DNA from: CAVTLG01 sp963802635
GTDB taxonomy: Bacteria; Chloroflexota; Ktedonobacteria; Ktedonobacterales; Ktedonobacteraceae
Length of the DNA: 64,000 nt
Assembly (NCBI GenBank): GCA_963802635.1
Contig: CAWDJJ010000001.1
Coordinates: forward strand, 186,001 to 250,000
Direction: 5' to 3'
The notes under the pieces are model-generated. The model made no database searches. It had not been told where the DNA came from and saw only the letters and a program-made list of their open reading frames with translations. Position 1 is the stretch's first letter, and each line of letters opens with the position of its first letter. The translations under genes and the position numbers were made by a program. Below are positions 15,739 through 24,567 of this stretch, piece by piece.

Positions 15739-16674
15739 CTAACCTGTGTTGCGGCTCATCTCTAGCAGGATGTGCAGCAGTTCATCGATGGTCTGTACAT
15801 CGAATAACTTAATGGTTGCTGCTTGTAGCGTTTCAGAATTCTTAACAGTTTCAAGCGCTGTTTGGGCTAAAGGGATGGCTTCTGGGAATTTTGTCTGAAC
15901 CAGTTCGATAAACAACTGACGAAGTGTTGAGATTTTTCCCTCTTCAATCCCTTCTTTGCGTCCTTCTTCAAGCCCTTCTTTAAGTCCTTCTTTGCGCCCT
16001 TCTTCAAGTCCTTCTCTTAGGATACCTTGATAAGCATCCGTTTCTCTCAGTATGTCCCTTAACATAGCAAATCTCCTCTTCAACCATTCACTGTGTTCAG
16101 TATTAGCTTTAAAAACAAGCGATGCTAATAATTCGGTTGTTGTCAGCAAATTTTGCTTATTTGCAGCAATCAACCTTTGTATCACCTCCTCGATTACGTC
16201 AGGCCGTGCATTTCCTGCTGTCAAGACTATCAATGGTAGTATGCCTTCCTGCCCTGGTTTTCTAAACTCTGTAGGATCAACTTTCCAGATAGGCACACTC
16301 TGGTAGTGAAAGTGCAGTATTTCGCTGCCGTTGAGCATCTTCCATATGAGTGGAGATTCCTCGATAGCGCCATCATCGATCAGGTAGATCACATATGAGT
16401 AGACGCGTAGCTTATGTTCACGACTTGCCAGTACATTATACTCTAAAAGACGTTCTGCTATTCCAGCTTTAATATTGCGTTGAAATTCCAGATGAAACAA
16501 GCATGGTTTATCATCCATCATCCCTTTACATAGAAAGTCAACAAAGATATTGCGGCTCTGTAGTTCAGTTGGCAGAATACGCTCAAGTACAGTGCCTGGA
16601 CACAACCATGCAAGAAAACTTTGTGGATTAGCCCCTACGAACTTCTTCAAACTTTCATCATACGGTTTTGACAT
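15739..16674 (-). CDS. Rpn-family PD-(D/E)XK nuclease (transposase-like)
   Basis: Starts MSKPYDESLKKFVGANPQ; the catalytic core is expected at VDFLCKG and the HLEFQ (E-x-Q) motif at about residues 45-70. The C-terminal half carries tandem acidic-basic repeats (GLEEGRKEGLKEGLEEGRKE) that vary in number among relatives. Rpn proteins are DNA endonucleases that promote recombination and were once called transposases. ATG 16674 is preferred to 16716 since it matches the start of the homologue at 62354. It stands alone. Confidence 0.82.
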   Translation of the reverse strand: MSKPYDESLKKFVGANPQSFLAWLCPGTVLERILPTELQSRNIFVDFLCKGMMDDKPCLFHLEFQRNIKAGIAERLLEYNVLASREHKLRVYSYVIYLIDDGAIEESPLIWKMLNGSEILHFHYQSVPIWKVDPTEFRKPGQEGILPLIVLTAGNARPDVIEEVIQRLIAANKQNLLTTTELLASLVFKANTEHSEWLKRRFAMLRDILRETDAYQGILREGLEEGRKEGLKEGLEEGRKEGIEEGKISTLRQLFIELVQTKFPEAIPLAQTALETVKNSETLQAATIKLFDVQTIDELLHILLEMSRNTG

Positions 16675-16940
16675 TGCTTCAACACCCCTCCTCCCATTCA
16701 TCATGTCGTTGCCCATTATACTCTATCAATGCTAAAATAGCGATGGCAATAAGAAACTATTCTCTCTTTTGAGACCTTCTACATGTAATACCGTATTTCC
16801 GCTTACTTTTTACACGTTGCACTACTTGCCTTAGAGCTAGAATCATGGTATACTTAGCCAGATATTAATAGAGCTTGTATCCTGGTATCTTAGTATCTTT
16901 CCCGGCAATTTTACGGCTGGCTAGGAAATGGTAGGCGAAT

Positions 16941-17339
16941 ATGACAATGAAGCCCACCGAAAACACAATAACTTCTACATCAATGGTTGCGCATACCTGC
17001 CCTCGTTACGAGCACGCTATTCAAGTGCTGGGGAAGCGTTGGACGGGCTTATTGTTGGATGCGCTTATGCAAGGCCCACGACGCTTCTGTGAGTTAACCG
17101 TGTTGGTCGATGGTTTGTCTGATCGTGTGCTGAGTGACCGTTTGCGTGAATTGGAGCTTGAGGGCGTCGTTCAGCGCATCGTGTATCCGCAAATTCCTGT
17201 ACGCGTCGAATATCAACTCACCGAAAAGGGGTATGCGCTGAAACCCGTTATCGATGCTATTCATGTCTGGGCCACAAGGTGGGTAGATATCTCTCCTGAC
17301 ATGTCTGAGGTAGCGACATATACGGAACACAATAACTAG
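16941..17339 (+). CDS. HxlR-family winged-helix regulator
   Basis: The family core is clear: CPRYEHAIQVLGKRWTGLLL, GPRRFCELTVLVDGLSDRVL, recognition helix SDRLRELELEGVV and wing VRVEYQLTEKGYAL. HxlR proteins usually sense redox or small reactive molecules, often by one conserved cysteine near the N-terminus; C22 fits. It lies 14 bases before the HIT gene and is probably co-transcribed. Confidence 0.88.
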   Translation: MTMKPTENTITSTSMVAHTCPRYEHAIQVLGKRWTGLLLDALMQGPRRFCELTVLVDGLSDRVLSDRLRELELEGVVQRIVYPQIPVRVEYQLTEKGYALKPVIDAIHVWATRWVDISPDMSEVATYTEHNN

Positions 17340-17353
17340 AGGTTATGTGATTT

Positions 17354-17863
17354 ATGGAAAGTTTATGGGCTCCCTGGCGTATGGCTTTCATCGAACCAGA
17401 CAAGCCGCGATCCCCTGAGTGCATTTTTTGTTCGCAGCCAACTGAGCATCAGGATGCAAAATACCATATTCTTTATCGAGGCGAACACTGTTTTATGATG
17501 TTAAATTTGTATCCCTACAATAATGGACATCTGATGGTGGCACCTTATGAGCATGTTGGTAGCTTTGAGTTGCTCAGCGCGGCTACGCTGGCGGATCTGA
17601 CTGCTCAAACTCAGTTGGCGCTCCGTGCGTTGTGGCTGGCGCTGAAGCCTGATGGTTTCAATATGGGCATTAATCAGGGCAAGGTGGCTGGTGCTGGTTT
17701 TGCTGAGCACATCCATTTTCATGTTGTACCGCGCTGGAATGGCGATACCAACTTTATGCCCGTGCTTGCCGATATTAAGGTGATGCCAGAACATCTGGAT
17801 GCTGTGTATCAGAAGTTGCTCGCAGCACTGGCAAGCTTACGCGATGAGCCGACCATTTCATAG
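17354..17863 (+). CDS. HIT-family nucleotide hydrolase/phosphorylase
   Basis: The histidine triad HIHFHVVPRW is at about residues 118-127, preceded by GINQGKVAGAGF. The N-terminus MESLWAPWRMAFIE and CIFC are typical of the Ap4A-phosphorylase-like HIT group known from actinobacteria, in which the cysteines can bind zinc. It acts on dinucleoside polyphosphates or AMP conjugates. It follows the HxlR gene and ends before a hairpin repeat. Confidence 0.88.
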   Translation: MESLWAPWRMAFIEPDKPRSPECIFCSQPTEHQDAKYHILYRGEHCFMMLNLYPYNNGHLMVAPYEHVGSFELLSAATLADLTAQTQLALRALWLALKPDGFNMGINQGKVAGAGFAEHIHFHVVPRWNGDTNFMPVLADIKVMPEHLDAVYQKLLAALASLRDEPTIS

Positions 17864-17875
17864 TTATATTGTCTT

Positions 17876-17921
17876 GCATTCAGCAAGGCCACTCTCGTTG
17901 CTGAATGCCTATGGGTATTAG
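17876..17921. repeat. 3'-end repeat, copy 1 (with hairpin)
   Basis: GCATTCAGCAA and TTGCTGAATGC (17876-17886, 17898-17908) form a perfect hairpin; it continues into CTATGGGTATTAG. The CTGAATGCCTATGGGTATT core recurs at 36897-36918 and, slightly changed, at 56098-56120. Likely also a terminator between the convergent HIT and regulator genes. Confidence 0.75.
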
Positions 17922-17923
17922 AC

Positions 17924-18694
17924 TTACCAACGAAAGACATAGCCTACACCGCGTACCGTCTGAATCAGTTTAGGATTGGCCGGGTCCTCTTCCAGCTTTT
18001 CACGTAGCCAGCGTATATGGACGTCAACCGTACGTGTATCACCTGCATAGTCGTAACCCCATACATTGTGTAAGAGCTGGTCGCGTGTGAGCACCGTACC
18101 ACGATTGCGTACAAGATAGGTCAACAGGTCAAATTGTTTGGGTTGTAACTCCAGATCCGTTCCACGGCAGTTAACACGTCTCCCAGCCAGATCGATACGT
18201 AATGGCCCTGCTAGCAGCTCACGATTGGTTGGGCGTGCCTCTTGAGGAGCTTCCGCCGGAGTCGTGTGCTCATCGCCGTTGCTAGTGCTTGGATAGTCGG
18301 CACGGCGCAACAAGGCACGTACGCGTGCCAGCAATTCACGCCGTCCGAAGGGTTTTGTGACATAATCATCTGCGCCTACTTCCAGGCCAACCACTTTATC
18401 AATCTCTTCGCCTTTTGCGGTAAGCATGATAATGGGAATCGTGGCTGTGTCACCCTCGCGCCGCAATTGCCGACAGATTTCCAGGCCGTCCATGCCTGGC
18501 AGCATAATGTCCAGGATGATCAGGTCGGGGGCTTCTTTGTGGGTAGCTTCCAATGCGCTGATGCCGTCTGATGCTGTGACTACCTGATAACCAGCCTGCT
18601 CCAGGTTATAGGCAATCGTTTCCACCAGTACGGCCTCATCATCAACCACCAGGATTTTTCGCGCCACTGTAGTCTCCTGTTTGAGCGCCATCAA
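17924..18694 (-). CDS. OmpR/PhoB-type response regulator of the pst locus
   Basis: Receiver domain with the acidic pair (VVDDEA), phospho-acceptor in IILDIMLPGMDG, and K in YVTKPFGRRE; a linker of about 35 residues; then a winged-helix effector domain (LTYLVRNRGTVLTRDQLL, RTVDVHIRWLREKL, RGVGYVFRW). Its start overlaps the pstB stop by four bases, so it is the last gene of the phosphate operon and probably its PhoP/PhoB regulator. No sensor kinase is adjacent; the nearest is at 53-55 kb with its own regulator. Confidence 0.9.
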   Translation of the reverse strand: MMALKQETTVARKILVVDDEAVLVETIAYNLEQAGYQVVTASDGISALEATHKEAPDLIILDIMLPGMDGLEICRQLRREGDTATIPIIMLTAKGEEIDKVVGLEVGADDYVTKPFGRRELLARVRALLRRADYPSTSNGDEHTTPAEAPQEARPTNRELLAGPLRIDLAGRRVNCRGTDLELQPKQFDLLTYLVRNRGTVLTRDQLLHNVWGYDYAGDTRTVDVHIRWLREKLEEDPANPKLIQTVRGVGYVFRW

Positions 18695-19614
18695 CCGAAG
18701 CGACCGCTGATATAGTCTTCGGTTTCTTTTCTTTGTGGACGTTCGAAAAGTGTCACGGTCGGGGCTATTTCGATCAGTTTGCCGCTGAGAAAGAAGCCTG
18801 TGTACTGCGAAACGCGCGATGCCTGTTGCATATTATGGGTCACGATCACAATCGTGTAGTCTTTCACCAATTCGTTAATCAGTTCTTCAATCTTCAAGGT
18901 GGCAATAGGATCGAGCGCGGAAGCTGGCTCATCCATTAGCAGTACGTCTGGTTTGACTGCCAGTGCACGTGCGATACACAGACGCTGCTGCTGTCCACCG
19001 GAGAGGCCGAGCGCTGAACTGTTCAGTCGATCCTTCACTTCATCCCACAGCGCAGCTCCACGCAGACTTTGCTCAACTGTCTCCTTGATATACTTCCCAG
19101 GTTTGCTCTGTACGCGCAGCCCATAGGCCACATTCTCAAAGATTGACTTTGGGAATGGATTGGGACGCTGGAAGACCATCCCAATGCGTTGTCTCAGTTG
19201 TACGACATCGGTTGCTTTGTCATAGATGTTTTCGTTATTCATGAGCGCACTCCCCTCGGTACGCGTACCGGCGATAAGGTCGTTCATGCGATTGAGCGTG
19301 CGTAAAAAAGTTGATTTGCCGCACCCGGACGGCCCGATCATGGCCGTGACCTGGCGCTCACGTATCGGTATGGTAATATTGTACAACGCCTGCCTTGTTT
19401 TGTAGAAAAAGTTCAGATGCTCAACATTAATCTTGAACTGTGCACTTTCATCTAAAAGCGTCTGAGCATCAACTTTTCTATGTACAAGGTCCGTAGGTGA
19501 AACCTCGAGTGGTTGTACCTGTGGATCTTCTGTTTGCGGTCCACTTTGAGCTTGCGATGCTATCTGTACGACATCCAGTTGTTGTTGACTCAGGCGGCCT
19601 GATTCTAATGACAT
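18691..19614 (-). CDS. pstB: Phosphate ABC transporter ATP-binding protein PstB (extended)
   Basis: Complete ABC ATPase: Walker A GPSGCGKST, Q-loop FQRPNPFPKS, signature LSGGQQQRLC, Walker B LLMDEPASALD and switch histidine THNMQQA. The PstB features FLRTLNRMNDL and ETEDYISGRFG are present. An N-terminal extension of about 60 residues, without a recognised motif, sets it apart from the second PstB upstream. It couples ATP hydrolysis to phosphate import by PstCA. Confidence 0.92.
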   Translation of the reverse strand: MSLESGRLSQQQLDVVQIASQAQSGPQTEDPQVQPLEVSPTDLVHRKVDAQTLLDESAQFKINVEHLNFFYKTRQALYNITIPIRERQVTAMIGPSGCGKSTFLRTLNRMNDLIAGTRTEGSALMNNENIYDKATDVVQLRQRIGMVFQRPNPFPKSIFENVAYGLRVQSKPGKYIKETVEQSLRGAALWDEVKDRLNSSALGLSGGQQQRLCIARALAVKPDVLLMDEPASALDPIATLKIEELINELVKDYTIVIVTHNMQQASRVSQYTGFFLSGKLIEIAPTVTLFERPQRKETEDYISGRFG

Positions 19615-19653
19615 AAGGTTATTTCCTCCTGAAGGACTCCTCTACTTTTCATT

Positions 19654-19878
19654 TTATACTAATTGGTACTCTTTGTGCAATGGAATGGATTCATCAACTA
19701 TCAGACGATCTGCCAGCACAACAAGTCGGATATAGCGCCCGGCCAGGGCCTTGCTAATAAAGTAGGGTCGCCCCTCATATGAAATGTGACCACTGCGTGC
19801 CACTTTACGTGAGAAAATGCTCGCTCCCTCTGGTAGCTGTGTATTTCCGCTGCTGAGGAATTCTGTTGAGACGTTCAT
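19654..19878 (-). CDS. Small beta-rich protein within the pst operon
   Basis: About 74 residues with GHISYEGRPYFISKALAGRY then VVLADRLIVDESIP. This resembles the small beta-barrel tail of integrase-type transposases, or a stand-alone relative; I do not recognise a defined family. ATG 19878 is chosen over 19920 on weak grounds (a GAGG about 12 bases before). It lies between the two pstB genes on the same strand and is likely co-transcribed; a role in phosphate uptake is not shown. Confidence 0.5.
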   Translation of the reverse strand: MNVSTEFLSSGNTQLPEGASIFSRKVARSGHISYEGRPYFISKALAGRYIRLVVLADRLIVDESIPLHKEYQLV

Positions 19879-20018
19879 AAAGAACTTGCACCTCAATCCT
19901 TTCGTGCCACCCTCTGGCACATGTACGAGAACTTACCGGGATAGCCAGGAGTATTGCGTTGCGCAGTTGTTACGCGACTCTGCTCATCGTTCTCTCGTGT
20001 TTGCTTCACGCCCCTGGC

Positions 20019-20771
20019 TCAACCAAAACGTCCGGTCACATAGTCTTCTGTCTCCCGTTGCTGGGGATGGGTAAAGAGCTGATTGGTCTCTCCCATTTCA
20101 ATGACCCGTCCATGGAGGAAGAACACGATTTTTTCTGCCACGCGCCCGGCTTGCTGCATATTATGGGTGACGATGATCACCGTATAGGTCTGTTTCAACT
20201 GCCTGATCAACTCTTCCACCTGGAACGTTGACTCTGGATCAAGTGCGGAAGCGGGTTCATCCATCAGCAGGATCTTGGGTTCCAGGGCAATGGCCCGGGC
20301 AATACACAGTCGTTGCTGTTGGCCTCCTGACAATTCTAGGGGGGAAGCGCTAAGCCGGTCCTTGACTTCATTCCAAAGAGCAGCTTGTCTCAGGCTTTGT
20401 TCCACCCGTTTGTGCAACGCTTTGCCAGAGGCGGTCCCATTGAGACGTGGTCCCAGCGCGACATTTTCCCAAATACTCTGGCCTGGAAGGGGATTGGGTT
20501 GCTGAAACACCATGCCGATATGCCGTCGAACATACATTGGTCGAATGGAACGACTGTAGATATTCACGCTGTCAACCAACACATTGCCGTTGACTGCTGT
20601 ACCAGGGATCTCTTCGTGCATGCGATTGAGGCAACGCACGAAGGTCGATTTGCCACACCCGGAAGGGCCAATCAGGGCTGTGGCTCCATGATCCTCAATC
20701 GAGAGGGTAATCGTATGCAGGGCCTGACTTTTCCCGTACCAGGCATTGAGCTGCTGAACCTGTATGGTCAT
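20019..20771 (-). CDS. pstB: Phosphate ABC transporter ATP-binding protein PstB (second copy)
   Basis: A 250-residue PstB of normal length: Walker A GPSGCGKST, FQQPNPLPGQS, signature LSGGQQQRLC, LLMDEPASALD, THNMQQAGR and the terminal ETEDYVTGRFG. It starts 64 bases after the pstA stop and is the copy in the canonical position. Two PstB proteins for one PstCA pair suggest alternative ATPase subunits with different regulation (inference). Confidence 0.93.
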   Translation of the reverse strand: MTIQVQQLNAWYGKSQALHTITLSIEDHGATALIGPSGCGKSTFVRCLNRMHEEIPGTAVNGNVLVDSVNIYSRSIRPMYVRRHIGMVFQQPNPLPGQSIWENVALGPRLNGTASGKALHKRVEQSLRQAALWNEVKDRLSASPLELSGGQQQRLCIARAIALEPKILLMDEPASALDPESTFQVEELIRQLKQTYTVIIVTHNMQQAGRVAEKIVFFLHGRVIEMGETNQLFTHPQQRETEDYVTGRFG

Positions 20772-20835
20772 AGTGCTTCTCTCCTGATCTCCATCCTTTG
20801 ACGGAGATGGTGCTGATCACGATGCGCCGGGACGA

Positions 20836-21714
20836 TTATACGCGACGCCGAAACCCTCCGGTGGCCCAACGCACGGCAAAGGAGGTGATGAGAATAAGCA
20901 GGATTAAGACGAGTGAGCCTGCATAGGCCTGATTCACCTGGATCTGGTAGGGACTCTCTGTAAATGCAAAGATGCGCAGTGGCAGGGCATCCATCGGTTG
21001 CGTCACATCGGTGCCAAAGGATGACGTGCCGAAGGCCGTCATCAGCAATGGTGCCGTCTCACCTGCCACACGTGCCATCGCAAGGACAATACCCGTAATA
21101 ATCCCACTGAGAGCAGCAGGCAAGACAACGCGCAGAATGGTTCGTGCCTCAGTTGCCCCAAGCGCTAGAGATGCCTCGCGCAACTCGTGTGGCACTAAAC
21201 GTAGCACTTCCTCTGATGTGCTGGCAACAATAGGAATCATGATAATGCCCAGTGCCACCCCACCAGCTAATCCCGAAAAGGTCTGCGCAGGAATGACGAT
21301 GAGTACCCAGGCAAACAACCCAAAGATGATCGTGGGGATACCCGTTAGGATACCGACGAGAAAGCGCACTCCACTCGCGAAGGGTCCTCGCCCAAATTCG
21401 GAGAGGTAGATGCCCGTAAAAACGCCAAGAGGCACACCGAAGAGGGCTGCCAGGCCGACCAGGATGAGCGTGCCTTGAATAGCTTCTGCCATGCCTCCAC
21501 CCGGTTCTCCATTGGGGGTGGGCAATTTGGTAAAGAAGTCCAGGTTGAGATAGGGTGTCCCTTGCCGCACGACATATAAGAGCAGGTACAGCAACATCAG
21601 CACCGCGAATGCAGCGCAAACCGTTGTGAGCACGATAGTGAGCACATTGCTTACATACCGCCGTATATGGTGGGGAGAACGAGGTGGTTGAAATGGATGG
21701 GAGGTGGTGTTCAT
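20836..21714 (-). CDS. pstA: Phosphate ABC transporter permease PstA
   Basis: Six predicted membrane helices with the binding-protein-dependent permease loop EASLALGATEARTILRVVLP (EAA-type). The region GIYLSEFGRG and PNGEPGGGMAEAI are characteristic of PstA. Four-base overlap with pstC points to translational coupling. Forms the membrane channel with PstC. Confidence 0.92.
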   Translation of the reverse strand: MNTTSHPFQPPRSPHHIRRYVSNVLTIVLTTVCAAFAVLMLLYLLLYVVRQGTPYLNLDFFTKLPTPNGEPGGGMAEAIQGTLILVGLAALFGVPLGVFTGIYLSEFGRGPFASGVRFLVGILTGIPTIIFGLFAWVLIVIPAQTFSGLAGGVALGIIMIPIVASTSEEVLRLVPHELREASLALGATEARTILRVVLPAALSGIITGIVLAMARVAGETAPLLMTAFGTSSFGTDVTQPMDALPLRIFAFTESPYQIQVNQAYAGSLVLILLILITSFAVRWATGGFRRRV

Positions 21715-22700
21715 GCGGCAAACCCTCCGACACGCCCTCCTCGGCCCATCCTCGTGATCAGCAAGCGAGCCAGGATATTGGTGATCAGCGTGATGACAAA
21801 GACGATAAAACCAGCTTCCAAGAGGGCTGAGATGAAGAGTCCCGGCGTCGCCTCGCCGAACTGATTCGCAATAACGCTCGATAACGTATAACCTGTGTCG
21901 AACAGGTGGAGACTCGGTTGGGTTGCCTGGTTTCCGATCACCATCGTCACGGCCATGGTTTCGCCCAACGCCCGGCCCAACGCCAGAATAATCCCTCCCA
22001 TGATGCCAACGCGTGCAAACGGCAACACGGCGTAGCGAATGACTTCCCAGCGGGTCGCTCCTAGCGCGAGCAATGCCTCACGTTGGGATCTCGGCACGGT
22101 GAGCATCACTTCGCGTGATACGCTGATAATGAGCGGGAGTATCATCACCACCAGGACCATTCCGGCTGCGAGTAACCCTAGTCCATGAGGCGTACCCTGG
22201 AAGAAGGGCAGAAAGCCGAGATACCGTTTTAACCACGGCTCACCGGTTGTGTTAAGCCAGGGGGCCAGGGTCAGGAACCCCCATAAACCAAAGATCACAC
22301 TGGGAACGGCTGCCAGTAACTCCGAAATGAATGCCAACGGGATGCGCAGGATGCGTGGGCAAAAATCGGTCAGGAAAAGAGCTGCTCCGACGCCGATAGG
22401 CACGGCAAAGAGCAGTGCGAAGGCTGACGTGACCAGCGTTCCGTAAATAGCAGGAGCGACACCATAGCTATTATGCACTGGATCAAACGCCTGATTGGTC
22501 AGAAAACGCCACCCGAATTGCCGAAATGTTGGCAGCGAACCGTTGATCAAGACGACAACAATCCCGAGCACAATGCCGATAACCACGAGTACAAGCAGCA
22601 AAGTCAGGCCACGGAAGAGAACGTCTGTGAGACGACGTTGCTGTCCTCCTGGGAGCTTCACAACACGAGGTGCTCTCTTCTGTTGCTGTTGCAATTGCAT
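21711..22700 (-). CDS. pstC: Phosphate ABC transporter permease PstC
   Basis: Membrane permease with the EAA loop SQREALLALGATRWEVIRYA and PstC features ALFLTDFCPR, ELLAAVPSVIFGLWG and ALGRALGETMAVTMVIGN. The N-terminus begins with a Gln/Arg-rich basic stretch before the first helix. It lies 150 bases after pstS, with a stem-loop in the gap. Confidence 0.92.
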   Translation of the reverse strand: MQLQQQQKRAPRVVKLPGGQQRRLTDVLFRGLTLLLVLVVIGIVLGIVVVLINGSLPTFRQFGWRFLTNQAFDPVHNSYGVAPAIYGTLVTSAFALLFAVPIGVGAALFLTDFCPRILRIPLAFISELLAAVPSVIFGLWGFLTLAPWLNTTGEPWLKRYLGFLPFFQGTPHGLGLLAAGMVLVVMILPLIISVSREVMLTVPRSQREALLALGATRWEVIRYAVLPFARVGIMGGIILALGRALGETMAVTMVIGNQATQPSLHLFDTGYTLSSVIANQFGEATPGLFISALLEAGFIVFVITLITNILARLLITRMGRGGRVGGFAA

Positions 22701-22803
22701 ACAAAACCACCTTTATTTCCGCACTGGACGGATGAGATGCCTCCTCTTTCCCTTCTTCTTGCAGAAGGAGCCGACGAACGCATTGCTCAAAGAGGAACAG
22801 GCT

Positions 22804-22839
22804 GAAAGAGGGAAACGAACCCGTTCATCTCCCTCTTTC
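22804..22839. promoter_or_regulatory. Intercistronic stem-loop between pstS and pstC
   Basis: GAAAGAGGGA and TCCCTCTTTC form a perfect 10-pair stem with a 16-base loop and no T-run. In such a position stem-loops often stabilise the upstream binding-protein message and lower permease expression; here this is inference. Confidence 0.6.
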
Positions 22840-22849
22840 GCAGAGAACG

Positions 22850-23974
22850 TTATCCGGTATAGCAGGCGCTACTTCCGCACTTCATGGCTTTAATTTGTGC
22901 TTCGCTTTTCGTAACGATAGGAGCTGGAAGAGGCACATAGGTTAATGCCGTGGCATACTGCTGCCCATCGTGAATCATCCACCAGAGCATGTTCGCAACG
23001 GCTTTGCCCCGGTCGGTATTGCTCTGGTTTTGGTAGACGACCACCCAGGAGAAACCTGAAATGGGGTAAGAGTCGGCTCCAGCCGCATTCACGATAAAGA
23101 AACGGAGATCAGTAGGGATAGTTGTCACATTCGCTGCATCGGCCTTGGCTCCATCAAGAGAGGGTTTTACATACTGTCCGGCCTTGTTTTGTACCATCGT
23201 ATACGAGATGTTGTTCGCAACCACGTAGGCCAATTCCAGGTAGCCAATGGCACCACTGGTGCTCTTGACTGCCGCTGCAACGCCTGCATTGCCCTTGCCT
23301 CCAACCCCCACAGGCCAGTTCACTGTCGTTGCTGCTCCCACCTGCGATGCCCATTGACTACTCACATCGGAGAGATAATGCGTAAAAATACCGGTTGTAC
23401 CACTCCCATCGGAACGATGCACGACGGTGATGGGCTGATGAGGGAGCGTGACTCCCGGATTGAGTTGCGTGATCTCGGGATCATTCCAGGTTTTCACCTT
23501 TCCAAGGTAGATGTCTGCAATGACCGGGCCGGTGAGCTTGAGTGTCCCACTGGGGATGCCACTGAGGTTATAGGACATAGCCTCCGCTCCCAAGGTAACT
23601 GGGATGTGCAAAATAGGGCCATGTGTGCTCTTTGCAAGCTGGGCATTGGTCATAGGTGTATCAGTTGCACCGAAGGCCACGATGTTATTCAACAGATCGT
23701 TAATGCCTGCGCCGCTTCCAATGGACTGGTAGTTGACATCGGCTCCGCAGGTCGCGTTCGGATATTCCGAAAACATCTTCGAGAAAAGTGGATAATCAAA
23801 GGTAGAACCTGCGCCGGTCAAGGATTTCGTTGCGGGACAGGGTGATCCACTCGCCGTAGACGAACCCCCGCCACAAGCAGCCAAAAAGGCCATAAAACTG
23901 AGCAGTGCCACTATTCCGAGACGAGTCAAAAGATACTGCTGGCGCGTAGCAGGCCATCTGGATGAAAAAAACAT
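22850..23974 (-). CDS. pstS: Phosphate-binding lipoprotein PstS
   Basis: Lipoprotein signal: a basic start, a hydrophobic stretch and the lipobox AAC before GGGSS, so it is tethered outside the membrane. Phosphate-site elements follow: LTGAGSTFDYPLFSKMF, QSIGSGAGIN, FGATDTPMT and RSDGSGTTGIF. It captures phosphate for PstCAB. ATG 23974 is chosen because GAGGAGGA lies about nine bases upstream and the signal peptide then begins MFFSSRW; the frame is open further to 24097 without support. First gene of the operon. Confidence 0.92.
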   Translation of the reverse strand: MFFSSRWPATRQQYLLTRLGIVALLSFMAFLAACGGGSSTASGSPCPATKSLTGAGSTFDYPLFSKMFSEYPNATCGADVNYQSIGSGAGINDLLNNIVAFGATDTPMTNAQLAKSTHGPILHIPVTLGAEAMSYNLSGIPSGTLKLTGPVIADIYLGKVKTWNDPEITQLNPGVTLPHQPITVVHRSDGSGTTGIFTHYLSDVSSQWASQVGAATTVNWPVGVGGKGNAGVAAAVKSTSGAIGYLELAYVVANNISYTMVQNKAGQYVKPSLDGAKADAANVTTIPTDLRFFIVNAAGADSYPISGFSWVVVYQNQSNTDRGKAVANMLWWMIHDGQQYATALTYVPLPAPIVTKSEAQIKAMKCGSSACYTG

Positions 23975-24089
23975 AAGTTCTTGTCTCCTCCTCGCACTTC
24001 CGCGAGTTATTACGGATATTGGAGAGATGATGCACAAACACATCTCTGCGTGTACAGAACTGTCGCACTCATACGTTAGCATTCGTGCA

Positions 24090-24128
24090 TTAACCATGCT
24101 TTATGGATATGTTAAAGCATGGTTAAAC
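24090..24128 (-). promoter_or_regulatory. Candidate Pho box upstream of pstS
   Basis: On the minus strand TTTAAC-CATGC-TTTAAC repeats with an 11-base period (24127-24111), like the TTAACA-type half-sites bound by PhoP in other bacteria. The site also sits in a perfect 14-base inverted repeat (24090-24103 with 24113-24126). It lies about 140 bases before the pstS start. Confidence 0.55.
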
Positions 24129-24257
24129 TTTCCCCAGGGGATAGGCGTTCTCTGTGAAGATCAGCTTCATGAACCTGCTCGTAGAGCCAAAAAATAAAAA
24201 CAGCCCTCCGAATGCCACCAAGCAATAGAAGAGCTTATTAATAGAGATCAAAGAAGG

Positions 24258-24323
24258 TTTCATATGCTTTAATCATACAAACCTTACCTAATTTATGAGC
24301 ACTTTTGACATGCTTTAATTATG
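24258..24323. promoter_or_regulatory. Two further ATGCTTTAAT repeats
   Basis: ATGCTTTAATCATA (24264-24277) and ATGCTTTAATTATG (24310-24323) are direct repeats 46 bases apart, sharing ATGCTTTA with the palindrome at 24090-24126. No gene lies in 24098-24567; these are probably binding sites of the same regulator. Confidence 0.45.
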
Positions 24324-24567
24324 TCGAAATTATTCACTGTTTGCTTGCTTTCTTACGAGAATTGCGCCAGTTCCTAAGTTGACCATGCTTACCTTTACCG
24401 CCCGGTGATATATGCATTGCAAGGATCACACATGCTCAAGTCGTATCTTGGCAAAGTGGACAGAGGGGAAGTACACTTGAATGAAGAGAAATAGCAGAGC
24501 ATGTTATAATATCATCCAGACACAAAGAATAAATCCATTCTTGTCTGAACCAAGGAGGAAGCAGGCC

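Noticed and set aside
16729..16770. Promoter-like ATGCTAAAATAGCG followed by a nine-codon frame
   Set aside because: No gene follows within 170 bases; probably chance similarity to the element at 42521.
20972..21409. A 145-residue plus-strand frame opposite pstA
   Set aside because: Arg/Ser/Pro-rich mirror of a clear permease gene; no ribosome site or family.
23189..23845. A 218-residue plus-strand frame opposite pstS
   Set aside because: Pure antisense of a certain PstS gene; Cys/Arg-rich without motif.
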